64,000 bases of DNA, from positions 1 through 64,000 of the forward strand of contig NZ_JARVSD010000018.1 in assembly GCF_030209445.1 (NCBI RefSeq), read 5' to 3'. Below are positions 25,024 to 32,531 of the stretch, piece after piece; position 1 is the stretch's first letter, and every line of letters begins with the position of its first letter. A model generated the notes under the pieces. That model was given only the letters and a program-made list of their open reading frames with translations. It searched no databases and was not told where the DNA came from. This stretch comes from Promicromonospora sp. MEB111. Lineage in GTDB: Bacteria > Actinomycetota > Actinomycetes > Actinomycetales > Cellulomonadaceae. The position numbers and the translations under genes are program-made.

Positions 25024-25977
25024 GTGCCGTCCGAGACCAGCCCCACCGCCCGCGCCCTGCGCGCCCTGGAGATCCTGCAGACGCGCCCGGGCACGACGGC
25101 GGACGAGCTCGGGGACCGGCTCGGCGTCACGGAGCGGGCCGCCCGCCGGTACGTCGAGATCCTGCGTGAGGCGGGGATCCCCGTCACCTCGGCCCGGGGG
25201 CCGCACGGTGGCTACCGGCTCGGGCGGGGCACCCGGCTCCCGCCGGTCACGTTCACGCAGACCGAGGCGCTCGGCCTGGTCATGGCCGTGCTCGACAGCC
25301 ACCCCGAGGCCGACGACCTCGTCAGCACCGCGCTCGGCAAGGTCATCCGCGCGCTGCCCGAGGACGTCGGCCGGCAGGCCGCCACCCTGCGCGAGCACGC
25401 CTCCGCGGCCCCGGACCGGTACGCGGCCCGCCCCGACACCGCCGTCACCAGCGAGCTCGTCGCCGCCGTCGCCGCCCGACGGCGCGTGCTGGTCACCTAC
25501 CGCGGCGAGTCCGGCAGCGAGTGGGTCGCCGAGGTGGACCCCTGGGCCGTCGTCGTGCGCTACGGGCGCTGGTACCTGCTGTGCCACTCGCACCGCGCCG
25601 ACGCCGTGCGCACCTACCGCGTGGACCGGGTCATCGCCGTCGAGCACACGGACCGGCCCTTCGAGCCGCCCGCCGACCTCGACCCCGTCGCGGCGCTGGA
25701 GGAGCATCTCGGCACCGGCTGGCAGTTCACCACGCGCGTCGTGTTCGACGCCCCGCTCGCCGACGTCGCCCCCTGGGTCGGCGCGCAGATGGGCCGCCTC
25801 GAAGCCGTGGGGGAGGACCGGTGCGTCCTGACGGGCACCACCCGCAACCCGGCCATGTACGCGCAGGAGTGGCTGGCGAGCGTGCCGTTCGCCTTCCGGG
25901 TCGAGGACGGCCCCGAGCTGCGGGCCGCGGTCGCGACGCTCGCGGAGCGGCTGGCGGCCGCGGTCCGGGACTCGTAG
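25024..25977 (+). CDS. WYL-domain helix-turn-helix regulator
   Basis: A 317-aa YafY-like regulator. The N-terminal DeoR-like HTH is TADELGDRLGVTERAARRYVE (about residues 18-38; TADELGDRLG, then VTERAARRYVE). The WYL domain (about 140-200) includes WVAEVDPWAVV and RYGRWYLLCHSH. A C-terminal WCX domain follows (about 235-310). WYL domains bind nucleic acid or small ligands and switch transcription. The GTG at 25024 has TAGCCT (25012-25017) six bases before it and TTCGAC 17 bases before that, so the transcript is probably leaderless. The target is unknown; the reductase gene just upstream is one candidate. Confidence 0.9.
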   Translation: MPSETSPTARALRALEILQTRPGTTADELGDRLGVTERAARRYVEILREAGIPVTSARGPHGGYRLGRGTRLPPVTFTQTEALGLVMAVLDSHPEADDLVSTALGKVIRALPEDVGRQAATLREHASAAPDRYAARPDTAVTSELVAAVAARRRVLVTYRGESGSEWVAEVDPWAVVVRYGRWYLLCHSHRADAVRTYRVDRVIAVEHTDRPFEPPADLDPVAALEEHLGTGWQFTTRVVFDAPLADVAPWVGAQMGRLEAVGEDRCVLTGTTRNPAMYAQEWLASVPFAFRVEDGPELRAAVATLAERLAAAVRDS

Positions 25978-25995
25978 CACCTGCGGTCCCCCTGG

Positions 25996-26871
25996 TCAGT
26001 GGTGGGCCCGGCGCTCCAGGTCGCCCAGGGTGGCCGGGAGGTCCGCCAGGGCGGACAGGGCGCGGCCCTGGCACAGGTCCACCACGCCGTCGTAGGCGCG
26101 GGCGTCGTCCGTGTGCGCGCGGGCGTGGTCGCGGACGTGCTCGGCGAGGAGCAGCGCGTCGCGGTGGTCGCCCAGCACGGACTGGATCCGGTGGCCGACG
26201 GCGCCCAGGTCCTTGGTCCTGCCGCCCAGCAGCCCGACCGGCTCGCGGGTGACGGCGTCGCAGGTGTGCCGCAGCCTCCGCGCCGCCTTGCGCAGCTCGT
26301 GGGCGGCCTCCGGGTCCGCGAGCCGGGGCGCGGCGTCGAGGGTGCGCGCCGCCTGTCGCCGCACTGTCCGGCGGGCCGCCTTCCTGGCCGGCCGCCCCGC
26401 CCGGTCGCCGAGCCGGGGCAGGGCCGCCCACTCGGCCAGCAGCCGGTCCAGGTCGCGGCTCTGCTCCGACCGGATCCAGCGCACCGCCTCCGCGTGGGCG
26501 TGCAGATGGGCCGTCCGCAGCGGGTCGACGAGAGCGGAGCGGGCGGCGTCGTCCAGTCCCGCGGTGTCGGACGCCGCGGCGGCCTGCTGCGCCCGGACCT
26601 CCAGGTCGCGCGCCTTCCCCAGCACGTCGCCGAGCTCCTTGAGCCGGGACCGGAGCACGGCCGCTGCGTCCCGGTCGAGGTACCTGCGGAACGCGGCCAG
26701 CACGTTGCGCAGGCGCCGTACCGACGTGCGCAGGCGGTGCACGGCGTCGGGCTCGTCGGCCAGCGCCGCGGGGACGTCGTCGTGGATCCGGCGCACCAGG
26801 TCGCCGACCGCGAGGGTCAGCAGCTCGCCCGCGGTCCCGGGGCGCGTCGTGCCGGCGTCAGAGGTGGCGAT
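25996..26871 (-). CDS. CHAD-domain protein, probable non-canonical ATC start
   Basis: CHAD domains are helical, positively charged and bind polyphosphate. This one (about 291 aa) has the conserved DAVHRLRTSVRRLRNVLAAFR (as DAVHRLRTSV and RRLRNVLAAFR) and a second half with AHELRKAARRLRH. The first ATG/GTG in frame is GTG 26796, but the first helix of the domain (GELLTLAVGDLVRRIHDDV) begins 10 codons earlier and no ATG, GTG or TTG precedes it before the in-frame TAG at 26881-26883. TAGCCT (26883 to 26878) stands six bases before an ATC codon at 26871, exactly as in the leaderless genes here, so I extend to that ATC. The minimal reading is 25996-26796. Confidence 0.75.
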   Translation of the reverse strand: MATSDAGTTRPGTAGELLTLAVGDLVRRIHDDVPAALADEPDAVHRLRTSVRRLRNVLAAFRRYLDRDAAAVLRSRLKELGDVLGKARDLEVRAQQAAAASDTAGLDDAARSALVDPLRTAHLHAHAEAVRWIRSEQSRDLDRLLAEWAALPRLGDRAGRPARKAARRTVRRQAARTLDAAPRLADPEAAHELRKAARRLRHTCDAVTREPVGLLGGRTKDLGAVGHRIQSVLGDHRDALLLAEHVRDHARAHTDDARAYDGVVDLCQGRALSALADLPATLGDLERRAHH

Positions 26872-26890
26872 CCCGCCAGGCTACCGCGCG

Positions 26891-27679
26891 TCATGCGACG
26901 GGGGCCCGGACGACGTCGACGCCCAGGGCCTCGATCCGCTCGGCGTCCGCGTCGTCGAGCGCCAGGTCGCAGACCACCGTGTCGAGCTCGTCCAGCGACA
27001 GCACCCGGTACTTGGCGTAGCTCCCGAACTTGCCGCTGTCGGCGAGCAGCACCGTGGTCGTGGCCGAGGCCATGGCCGCGCGCTTCGCCTCGATCTTGGC
27101 CTCGACCGGCGTGGTGACGCCGTGGCGCGCGTCCCACGAGCTCGACGACAGGAACGCGATGTCGAGCGACAGCTCCGCCAGGGTCAGGGCGGCGAGCCGC
27201 CCGATCGTCGACTGGTTGTCGGGGTCCACCCGCCCGCCCACGCTGATGAGGTCCACGCCGGGGTGGTCGAGGAAGGCGAGCACCGTGCTGAGGTCGTTCG
27301 AGACGACGGTGAGCCCGGTGCGCTCCTCCAGGAACGGACGCATCGCCTGCACCGTGGTGCCGGCGTCGAGGTACAGGGTCATCGAGTCGGTGACCATCTC
27401 GGCCGCCGCGCGGGCGATCGCGGTCTTCTCCGCGAGGCCGGTCACCGCCTTCTCGGCGCGCCGGGGCTCGTTCAGCAGCCGGGTCACCAGGGTGGCGCCG
27501 CCCTGCGTCGCCCGGACGCGGCCCTGCTCGGCGAGCAGCGCCACGTCCCGGCGCGCGGTCATCTGGCTGATGCCGAGCAGCTCGGTGATCTGCCGGTAGC
27601 TGAGCACCTGCTCCATGCGCAGGTGCCGCAGGATCTGCTGCCTGCGCTGCTCCGGGATCAGGGCCGTCGTCTTCGCCAT
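26891..27679 (-). CDS. DeoR-family repressor of the acid-sugar operon
   Basis: A 262-aa regulator. The N-terminal HTH is YRQITELLGISQMTARRDVAL (about residues 28-48; YRQITELLGI, then SQMTARRDVAL). The C-terminal sugar-phosphate sensing domain has LYLDAGTTVQAM, VVSNDL and GGRVDPDNQSTIG, and DSGKFG near 230. Such proteins respond to phosphorylated sugars, here plausibly a tetronate phosphate. Two ATGs are adjacent; I prefer 27679, which is five bases from AGGAGG. It follows otnC by 16 bp in the same direction. Its operators are expected in the divergent region 29612-29731. Confidence 0.88.
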   Translation of the reverse strand: MAKTTALIPEQRRQQILRHLRMEQVLSYRQITELLGISQMTARRDVALLAEQGRVRATQGGATLVTRLLNEPRRAEKAVTGLAEKTAIARAAAEMVTDSMTLYLDAGTTVQAMRPFLEERTGLTVVSNDLSTVLAFLDHPGVDLISVGGRVDPDNQSTIGRLAALTLAELSLDIAFLSSSSWDARHGVTTPVEAKIEAKRAAMASATTTVLLADSGKFGSYAKYRVLSLDELDTVVCDLALDDADAERIEALGVDVVRAPVA

Positions 27680-27695
27680 CATCGCCTCCTGCGCG

Positions 27696-28367
27696 TCAGT
27701 TTAGGGGCGCCGGGGTCCACGGACTGCGCCACCTGTCGGCCAGCTCCCGGATTCGCTCGGGAGCCAGCTCGCGGCGCTCGGAACCAGCCGTGAGCAGGGC
27801 GATCCGGCACGCCTCCTCCAGCTCCGTGGCGCGGTCGACCGCCTCGTCCAGGCTCGCCCCGGCGACGACGGCGCCGTGGTTGGCGAGCAGCGCGGCACGC
27901 AGCGGCCACGGCGCGGTCAGCAGGTCGTCGCCCAGTGCCGGGTCTCCCGGGTGCCGGTAGGGCAGCAGCGGCGCCTGCCCCACACGCATCACGAAATACG
28001 GCGTGAGCGGTGGGACCGCGTTGTGCGCCGCCCACGGCGCGAGGCAGGCCAGCGCCACGGCGTGCGGCGAGTGCACGTGCACCACGGCGCGGTAGCCGTC
28101 CTCGCGCCGGTAGAACGCCGTGTGCAGCGGCGTCTCCTTGGAGTGCCGGGCGCCGCCCAGGTGCGTGCCGTCGAGCGAGACCTCGGCGATCCCGTCCGGC
28201 GTGAGCCGGCCGAGCGACGCGCCGGTGCCGCTGATCAGGATGCGGTCGCCGTCGCGCACGCTCACGTTGCCGCTGCTGCCGGGGCTCAGGCCCGCGTCGA
28301 CGAGCTGGCGGCCGGCCGCGATCAGTGCGGCCAGGGGGTCGGTCACCCGGTCGGTCGCCGCGCTCAC
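27696..28367 (-). CDS. otnC: 3-oxo-tetronate 4-phosphate decarboxylase (class II aldolase family)
   Basis: A 223-aa zinc-dependent class II aldolase-fold enzyme that decarboxylates 3-oxo-tetronate 4-phosphate to a triose phosphate. Seen: SGNVSVRDGDRI near residue 35, SKETPLH (proton-transfer Glu) near 75, zinc ligands in VVHVHSPHAVA near 93-99, and LLANHGAVV near 157. The GTG start at 28365-28367 overlaps the TGA of otnK (GTGA). Pairing with a DUF1537 kinase is what separates OtnC from fuculose or ribulose phosphate aldolases. An otnI isomerase is not in the window, so the triose product may be handled elsewhere. Confidence 0.85.
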   Translation of the reverse strand: MSAATDRVTDPLAALIAAGRQLVDAGLSPGSSGNVSVRDGDRILISGTGASLGRLTPDGIAEVSLDGTHLGGARHSKETPLHTAFYRREDGYRAVVHVHSPHAVALACLAPWAAHNAVPPLTPYFVMRVGQAPLLPYRHPGDPALGDDLLTAPWPLRAALLANHGAVVAGASLDEAVDRATELEEACRIALLTAGSERRELAPERIRELADRWRSPWTPAPLN

Positions 28368-29611
28368 GCCAGCACCTCCCAGGCCCCTGTGAACAGGTCC
28401 TCGCCCCCGAAGTTGCCGCTCTTGAGCGCCAGCGCCACGGTCGGGCCTGGCCCGCCGCCCACGCTGTCCACCGCGCCCGCCGCCCAGCAGACGCCGGGGG
28501 CGAGCTCCGGGCCGATGTGCAGCGCGCCGACGCCGAGCGAGCGCACCACGGCGCCGCTGCTCTCGCCGCCCGCGACGATCAGCGCCGTCACCAGACCGCG
28601 CTCCACGAGCAGCCGCGCCACTCCGGCGAGCACCCGCTCGACCACCGGCGCCACCTCGACGCCGTCCAGGTGGGACCGCACGTCGGAGCGTTCGCGCGCC
28701 GCGCACACCACGGGGTGCGAGCCCGGGGACTGCTCCTCGACCCACGCCGCGAGCCCGGCGATCGTGGCGTGCTCGTCGGCGACCGCCGCCGCGACGTCGA
28801 TCAGCCGCACCGGCTGCGTCCGGGCGGCGTGGGCGATCTGGGCGAGCGTCGTCGCGGAGACGCTGCCGCACAGGACGGCGCCGCGGCCGGTCGCGGGGGC
28901 CGACCACAGGGCGTCGGGCAGCCGCGGCCCCGGGATGCCGAGCGCCAGGCCCGAACCGCCCGAGACCAGGACGTCGTCCGCCGTGGCCGCGCCGATCGTC
29001 ACCAGGTCCTCGTCGGTGATCGCGTCGACCACCGTGTAGCGGGCGGCAGAGGTGTCGAGCGCGTCCCGGACGGCGTCGGCGCCCCGCCGCACCGTGCCGA
29101 GCGGCACCTCGCCGACGTCGTGCGTGGTCTGCGGGCGCAGCAGGTCCGCCACGCGTGAGCGGGTCATCGGCGTGAGAGGGTGGTGCCGCATCGACGAGTG
29201 CTCCAGCAGGTCGGTGCCCACGAAGAGGTGCCCCTGGTAGACCGTGCGCCCGTTGGCGGGCAGCGCCGGCACGACGACGGCGCGGTCCGCGCCCACGGCG
29301 TCCGACACGGCGTCGAGCACCGGGCCGATGTTGCCCTCGTCGGTCGAGTCGAACGTGGAGCAGTACTTCACGTAGAAGCGGTCGGCGCCCCACGCGCGCA
29401 GGCGGGTCACCGCGTCGAGCGAGGCGGCGACGGCCTCGGCGCGCGGCGCGGTGCGCGTCTTGAGCGCGACCACCACGGCGTCGACCTCGGCGAGCTGGGC
29501 GGGGGAGAGCGCGCCGTCCTCGACCACCACCCAGACGCGGTGACCGGACGTGCGCAGCATGGTCGCGAGGTCGGTGGCGCCGGTGAAGTCGTCGGCGATG
29601 GATCCGAGCAT
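28364..29611 (-). CDS. otnK: 3-oxo-tetronate kinase (DUF1537 / four-carbon acid sugar kinase)
   Basis: A 415-aa member of the DUF1537 kinase family, which phosphorylates 3-oxo-tetronate (from L-threonate or D-erythronate) at position 4. The N-terminal substrate domain begins with IADDFTGATDLATML and has KYCSTFDSTDEGNIG near 100. The C-terminal nucleotide-binding domain has VAGGESSGAVVRSLGV near 345 and ALKSGNFGG near 395. The start ATG (29609-29611) lies 12 bases from a 15-bp palindrome. It is the first gene of the leftward otnK-otnC-deoR unit. D-threonate kinases belong to the same family, so the exact acid is inferred from otnC. Confidence 0.87.
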   Translation of the reverse strand: MLGSIADDFTGATDLATMLRTSGHRVWVVVEDGALSPAQLAEVDAVVVALKTRTAPRAEAVAASLDAVTRLRAWGADRFYVKYCSTFDSTDEGNIGPVLDAVSDAVGADRAVVVPALPANGRTVYQGHLFVGTDLLEHSSMRHHPLTPMTRSRVADLLRPQTTHDVGEVPLGTVRRGADAVRDALDTSAARYTVVDAITDEDLVTIGAATADDVLVSGGSGLALGIPGPRLPDALWSAPATGRGAVLCGSVSATTLAQIAHAARTQPVRLIDVAAAVADEHATIAGLAAWVEEQSPGSHPVVCAARERSDVRSHLDGVEVAPVVERVLAGVARLLVERGLVTALIVAGGESSGAVVRSLGVGALHIGPELAPGVCWAAGAVDSVGGGPGPTVALALKSGNFGGEDLFTGAWEVLA

Positions 29612-29622
29612 GCTCAGATCTT

Positions 29623-29680
29623 CTCACACTGTGTGAGTATTTGATGCGAAGTTGGACGATGTTAGAAACTGTGGCACAGT
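29623..29680. promoter_or_regulatory. Divergent promoter region with two palindromes (acid-sugar locus)
   Basis: CTCACAC-T-GTGTGAG (29623-29637) is a perfect palindrome around one base, 12 bases before otnK. ACTGTG-G-CACAGT (29668-29680) is a second one. The latter covers the end of the spacer and the -10 of a rightward promoter: TTGGAC (29652-29657), 17 bases, CACAGT (29675-29680). The DeoR protein of this locus is the likely binder of one or both. Confidence 0.68.
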
Positions 29681-29731
29681 GGCCGCCAGCCCGCTCGAAC
29701 GCCGAGCGGGTGCACGACGATCGGAACAACG

Positions 29732-31105
29732 GTGATCCTCAATCACGCCTCCCGGACGCGAGCCTCGCTCCGCGTCGCCCTGACGGGTGCGAACGGCGGC
29801 TACGGGCGCACGTTCCTGGCGCAGCTCGCGCTGACGCCCGAGATCCGCCCGGCGGTGCTGGTCGACCCCGACGTCGCCGGCGTGCGGCGCATGCTCGACG
29901 AGCTGGGCTACCCGGCCGACCGGGCCGTCGAGTCCGCCGACGCGGCCACCACGGCGCGCCTGGTCGAGCAGGACCGCATCGCGCTGGTGGCCTCGGCCGA
30001 CGCCCTGGACTGGGCAGGTGTCGACGTCCTGGTCGAGGCCTGTGGCCGCGTCGCGGCCGGCTTCGGCTACGCCTCGGCGGCGCTGGAGCACGGCACGCAC
30101 GTGGTCATGGTGAGCAAGGAGGTCGACACCGTCGTGGGCGCCGACCTCGGCGCGCGCGCCGCCGCGAACGGCCTGAGCTACCTCCCCGGCGACGGCGACC
30201 AGCCCGCCAACCTGCTGCGCCTGGTCGACTGGGTCGCCGCGGCCGGCCTCGACATCGTGGCGATCGGCAAGTCCGGCGAGTACGACCTGGAGCTCGACCC
30301 CGCCACCGGCCGCGTGACGCAGGCCGGCGTCACGGTGGACGCCCCGGCGCTGCTCGACCTGCTGGAGCTCGGCGACGACGTCGCGGGCACGCTCGCCCGC
30401 CGCGCCGACGCCGTCCGCGGCCTCAAGCGCGCCGCCGCCGCCGACTCGTGCGAGATGACCGTGGTCGCGACCCGCACCGGCACGAGCGCCGACGTCGAGG
30501 CCATGCACTACCCCGTGGCCCGCATCGCGGAGCTCGCCGACGTCTACGCCGCGCGCGAGGACGGCGGCATCCTGACCCACGACGGCGTCGTCGACGTCTT
30601 CTCGGCGCTCCGGCTGCCGGGCGAGGCAAGCTTCGCCGGAGGCGTGTTCGCCGTGGTGCGGACCGGCGACCCGGTCACCTGGGAGCTGCTGCGTGGCAAG
30701 GGCCACGTGATCAGCCGCGACGGGAAGTACGCCTGTATCTACTGGCCGTACCACTACATGGGCGTCGAGACGCCCCTGACCGTGCACGCCGCGGTCGATC
30801 GTGTCCCGGCCCTGCGGGCGCGCTGGACCACGCTGCTCGCCGCCCGCGCGGCCGAGGACCTGGCGGTCGGCACGACGCTGCGCGTCGAGGGTCACCACCA
30901 CGAGATCGCCGGCGTCGCCCCCGTGATGATCGACCCGGCCGAGGGCGTCGCCCCCTACTACCTGCTCGACGGCGCGCGCCTCGCGCGCCCCGTCGCCGCG
31001 GGCAGCCTGATCGGCCTGTCCGACGTCGAGGGCGTCGACCAGACCGCGCTCGCCGCCTACCTGGCGGGCACCGCCACCACCACCACGAACGGAGACGATC
31101 GATGA
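29732..31105 (+). CDS. Homoserine-dehydrogenase-like oxidoreductase with C-terminal SAF domain
   Basis: A 457-aa NAD(P)-binding protein. The Rossmann motif ALTGANGGYGRTF is near residue 16. The middle part resembles homoserine dehydrogenase folds (VLVEACGRVAAGFGYA, GTHVVMVSKEVDT). The C-terminal 90 residues look like a SAF domain (TTLRVEGHHHEIAGVAP and VAAGSLIGLSDVEG). Proteins with this layout often neighbour DUF1537 kinases, so it may oxidise or epimerise a four-carbon acid before OtnK acts; the reaction is not known to me. The start is GTG at 29732, with no strong ribosome site. It diverges from otnK and is followed by two overlapping ORFs (ATGA at 31102). Confidence 0.75.
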   Translation: MILNHASRTRASLRVALTGANGGYGRTFLAQLALTPEIRPAVLVDPDVAGVRRMLDELGYPADRAVESADAATTARLVEQDRIALVASADALDWAGVDVLVEACGRVAAGFGYASAALEHGTHVVMVSKEVDTVVGADLGARAAANGLSYLPGDGDQPANLLRLVDWVAAAGLDIVAIGKSGEYDLELDPATGRVTQAGVTVDAPALLDLLELGDDVAGTLARRADAVRGLKRAAAADSCEMTVVATRTGTSADVEAMHYPVARIAELADVYAAREDGGILTHDGVVDVFSALRLPGEASFAGGVFAVVRTGDPVTWELLRGKGHVISRDGKYACIYWPYHYMGVETPLTVHAAVDRVPALRARWTTLLAARAAEDLAVGTTLRVEGHHHEIAGVAPVMIDPAEGVAPYYLLDGARLARPVAAGSLIGLSDVEGVDQTALAAYLAGTATTTTNGDDR

Positions 31106-31161
31106 CGATTCTCGCCCCGTGCACGCAGGCCGCACGCTCACCCGAGGAGCTGACGGCATGA
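31102..31161 (+). CDS. 19-residue linking ORF between oxidoreductase and carrier genes
   Basis: ATG 31102 overlaps the TGA of the upstream gene and its own TGA (31159-31161) overlaps the ATG of the carrier gene at 31158, giving two ATGA junctions. GGAGACG precedes it. The peptide, MTILAPCTQAARSPEELTA, has no recognisable family. GAGGAG inside it is the ribosome site of the carrier gene. It probably serves to keep ribosomes moving to the carrier gene rather than to make a functional peptide. Confidence 0.55.
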   Translation: MTILAPCTQAARSPEELTA

Positions 31162-32507
31162 CCGCCGAGATCGTCGCCCTGATCGGGCTCGCGCTCGTCT
31201 TCGGGATCTCCGCGCTGCGGAACGTCCACATGGGCGCGCTCGCGCTGGTGGCCGCCTTCGTGGTGGGCATCGGCGTGGTGGGGGAGGGCCTCGACGACGT
31301 GCTCGGCGGGTTCCCCGTCGACGCGCTGATCATCCTGGTGGGCATCACCTACCTGTTCGGTATCGCCCGCGAGACCGGCACCATCGACTGGCTGGTGGAC
31401 CGCTCGCTCGGCCTGATCGGCGACCGGGTGGCCCTGCTGCCCTGGGGCCTGTGGCTCATCGCCACCGGCGTCGCCTGCCTCGGCACCTCGCACGCGGCGT
31501 TCGCCGTGGTGCCGATCGCGATGAGCCTGGCCGCGACCCACCGCATCAGCTCCACGATGATGGGCATCGCGATGAGCTCCGCCATCGTCGGCGGTGCGCT
31601 CGCGCCCACCAGCATCGTGGGCATCACCGTGCAGACCGTCGCCTCCAGCGCGGACATCCCCTACGACGCGGGCCTGATGTTCGGCCTGTCCGTCGGCGTG
31701 AACGCCCTGGTCGTGCTCGCCGCGTTCTTCCTGTTCGGCGGCCGCGAGCTGATCCAGCGCACGCGGCTGGCCCGTTCGGGGCCGGGCGGCGGCGCGGGCG
31801 GCGGCGTCGGTGGGTCCGGCGGCGCGGCGGGCGGGTCCGGCGGCGGCGTGGCCACGCTGGAGCGCACGGAGGTCAAGGCTCCGGCGAGAATCACGGCGAT
31901 GCAGGTGCTCGTGATCGTCTCGATCCTGGTGCTGATCGGCGGGTTCTTCCTGCTCACCACGCTCGACGTCGACATCAACCTCGGCGTGGTCGCGCTGACC
32001 ATCGCGGTGATCCTCGCGCTCGTGGATCCCGGCGTCGGACGCCGCGGGATCTCGCGGATCGACTGGAGCACCATCCTGCTGCTGGGCGGCATCATCACGT
32101 ACGTCGAGGTGCTCACGCGGCTCGGCGCCATCGACCAGCTCGGCGAGGCCGCGCGCTCGGTCAGCGAGCCGCTCGTCGCGGCGCTCGTGCTGTGCATCGT
32201 GGCGGGCCTGGTCTCGGCGTTCGCGTCGACCATCGGCATCATCGGCGCGCTCATCCCGCTCGCCGTGCCGCTGCTCGTGCCCGGCGGCGGCCTGGAGATG
32301 ACCGGGTTCATCTACGCCCTGGCGATCTCCGCCTCGCTGGTCGACTGCGCACCGTTCGGCACCACCGGCGCGACGATCGTCGCGTCGACGGTGGAGCACG
32401 ACCGGCCGACGGTGAACCGGAACCTCACCATCTGGGGCCTGTCGATGGTGATCATCGGCCCGGTCGTCACGCTGCTGACGATGGTCGTGCCCTTCCTCTG
32501 GGCCTGA
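31158..32507 (+). CDS. MatC/SLC13-like dicarboxylate or acid-sugar carrier
   Basis: A 449-aa membrane protein with about 11 helices, in two halves as in the ion-transporter superfamily. The N-terminal half resembles the MatC (malonate carrier) family: GISALRNVHMGALALVAAF, then VACLGTSHAAFAVVPIAM and GGALAPTSIVGITV. The C-terminal half has ASTIGIIGALIPLAVPLL and the conserved LVDCAPFGTTGA. The central cytoplasmic loop holds a run of about 25 Gly/Ser/Ala residues (near 210-235), low in complexity and probably a flexible linker. It follows the oxidoreductase in a coupled operon, so it is likely the importer for the four-carbon acid. Confidence 0.82.
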   Translation: MTAEIVALIGLALVFGISALRNVHMGALALVAAFVVGIGVVGEGLDDVLGGFPVDALIILVGITYLFGIARETGTIDWLVDRSLGLIGDRVALLPWGLWLIATGVACLGTSHAAFAVVPIAMSLAATHRISSTMMGIAMSSAIVGGALAPTSIVGITVQTVASSADIPYDAGLMFGLSVGVNALVVLAAFFLFGGRELIQRTRLARSGPGGGAGGGVGGSGGAAGGSGGGVATLERTEVKAPARITAMQVLVIVSILVLIGGFFLLTTLDVDINLGVVALTIAVILALVDPGVGRRGISRIDWSTILLLGGIITYVEVLTRLGAIDQLGEAARSVSEPLVAALVLCIVAGLVSAFASTIGIIGALIPLAVPLLVPGGGLEMTGFIYALAISASLVDCAPFGTTGATIVASTVEHDRPTVNRNLTIWGLSMVIIGPVVTLLTMVVPFLWA

Positions 32508-32523
32508 CCGGCCGCGGGCCGGT
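32507..32523. terminator. Short hairpin between convergent carrier and SDR genes
   Basis: ACCGGCC (32507-32513) and GGCCGGT (32517-32523) pair perfectly around GCG. The stem begins at the last base of the carrier stop codon and ends nine bases before the SDR stop. There is no T-tract. It is suited to end transcription from both sides. Confidence 0.6.
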
Positions 32524-32531
32524 ACCGCAGC

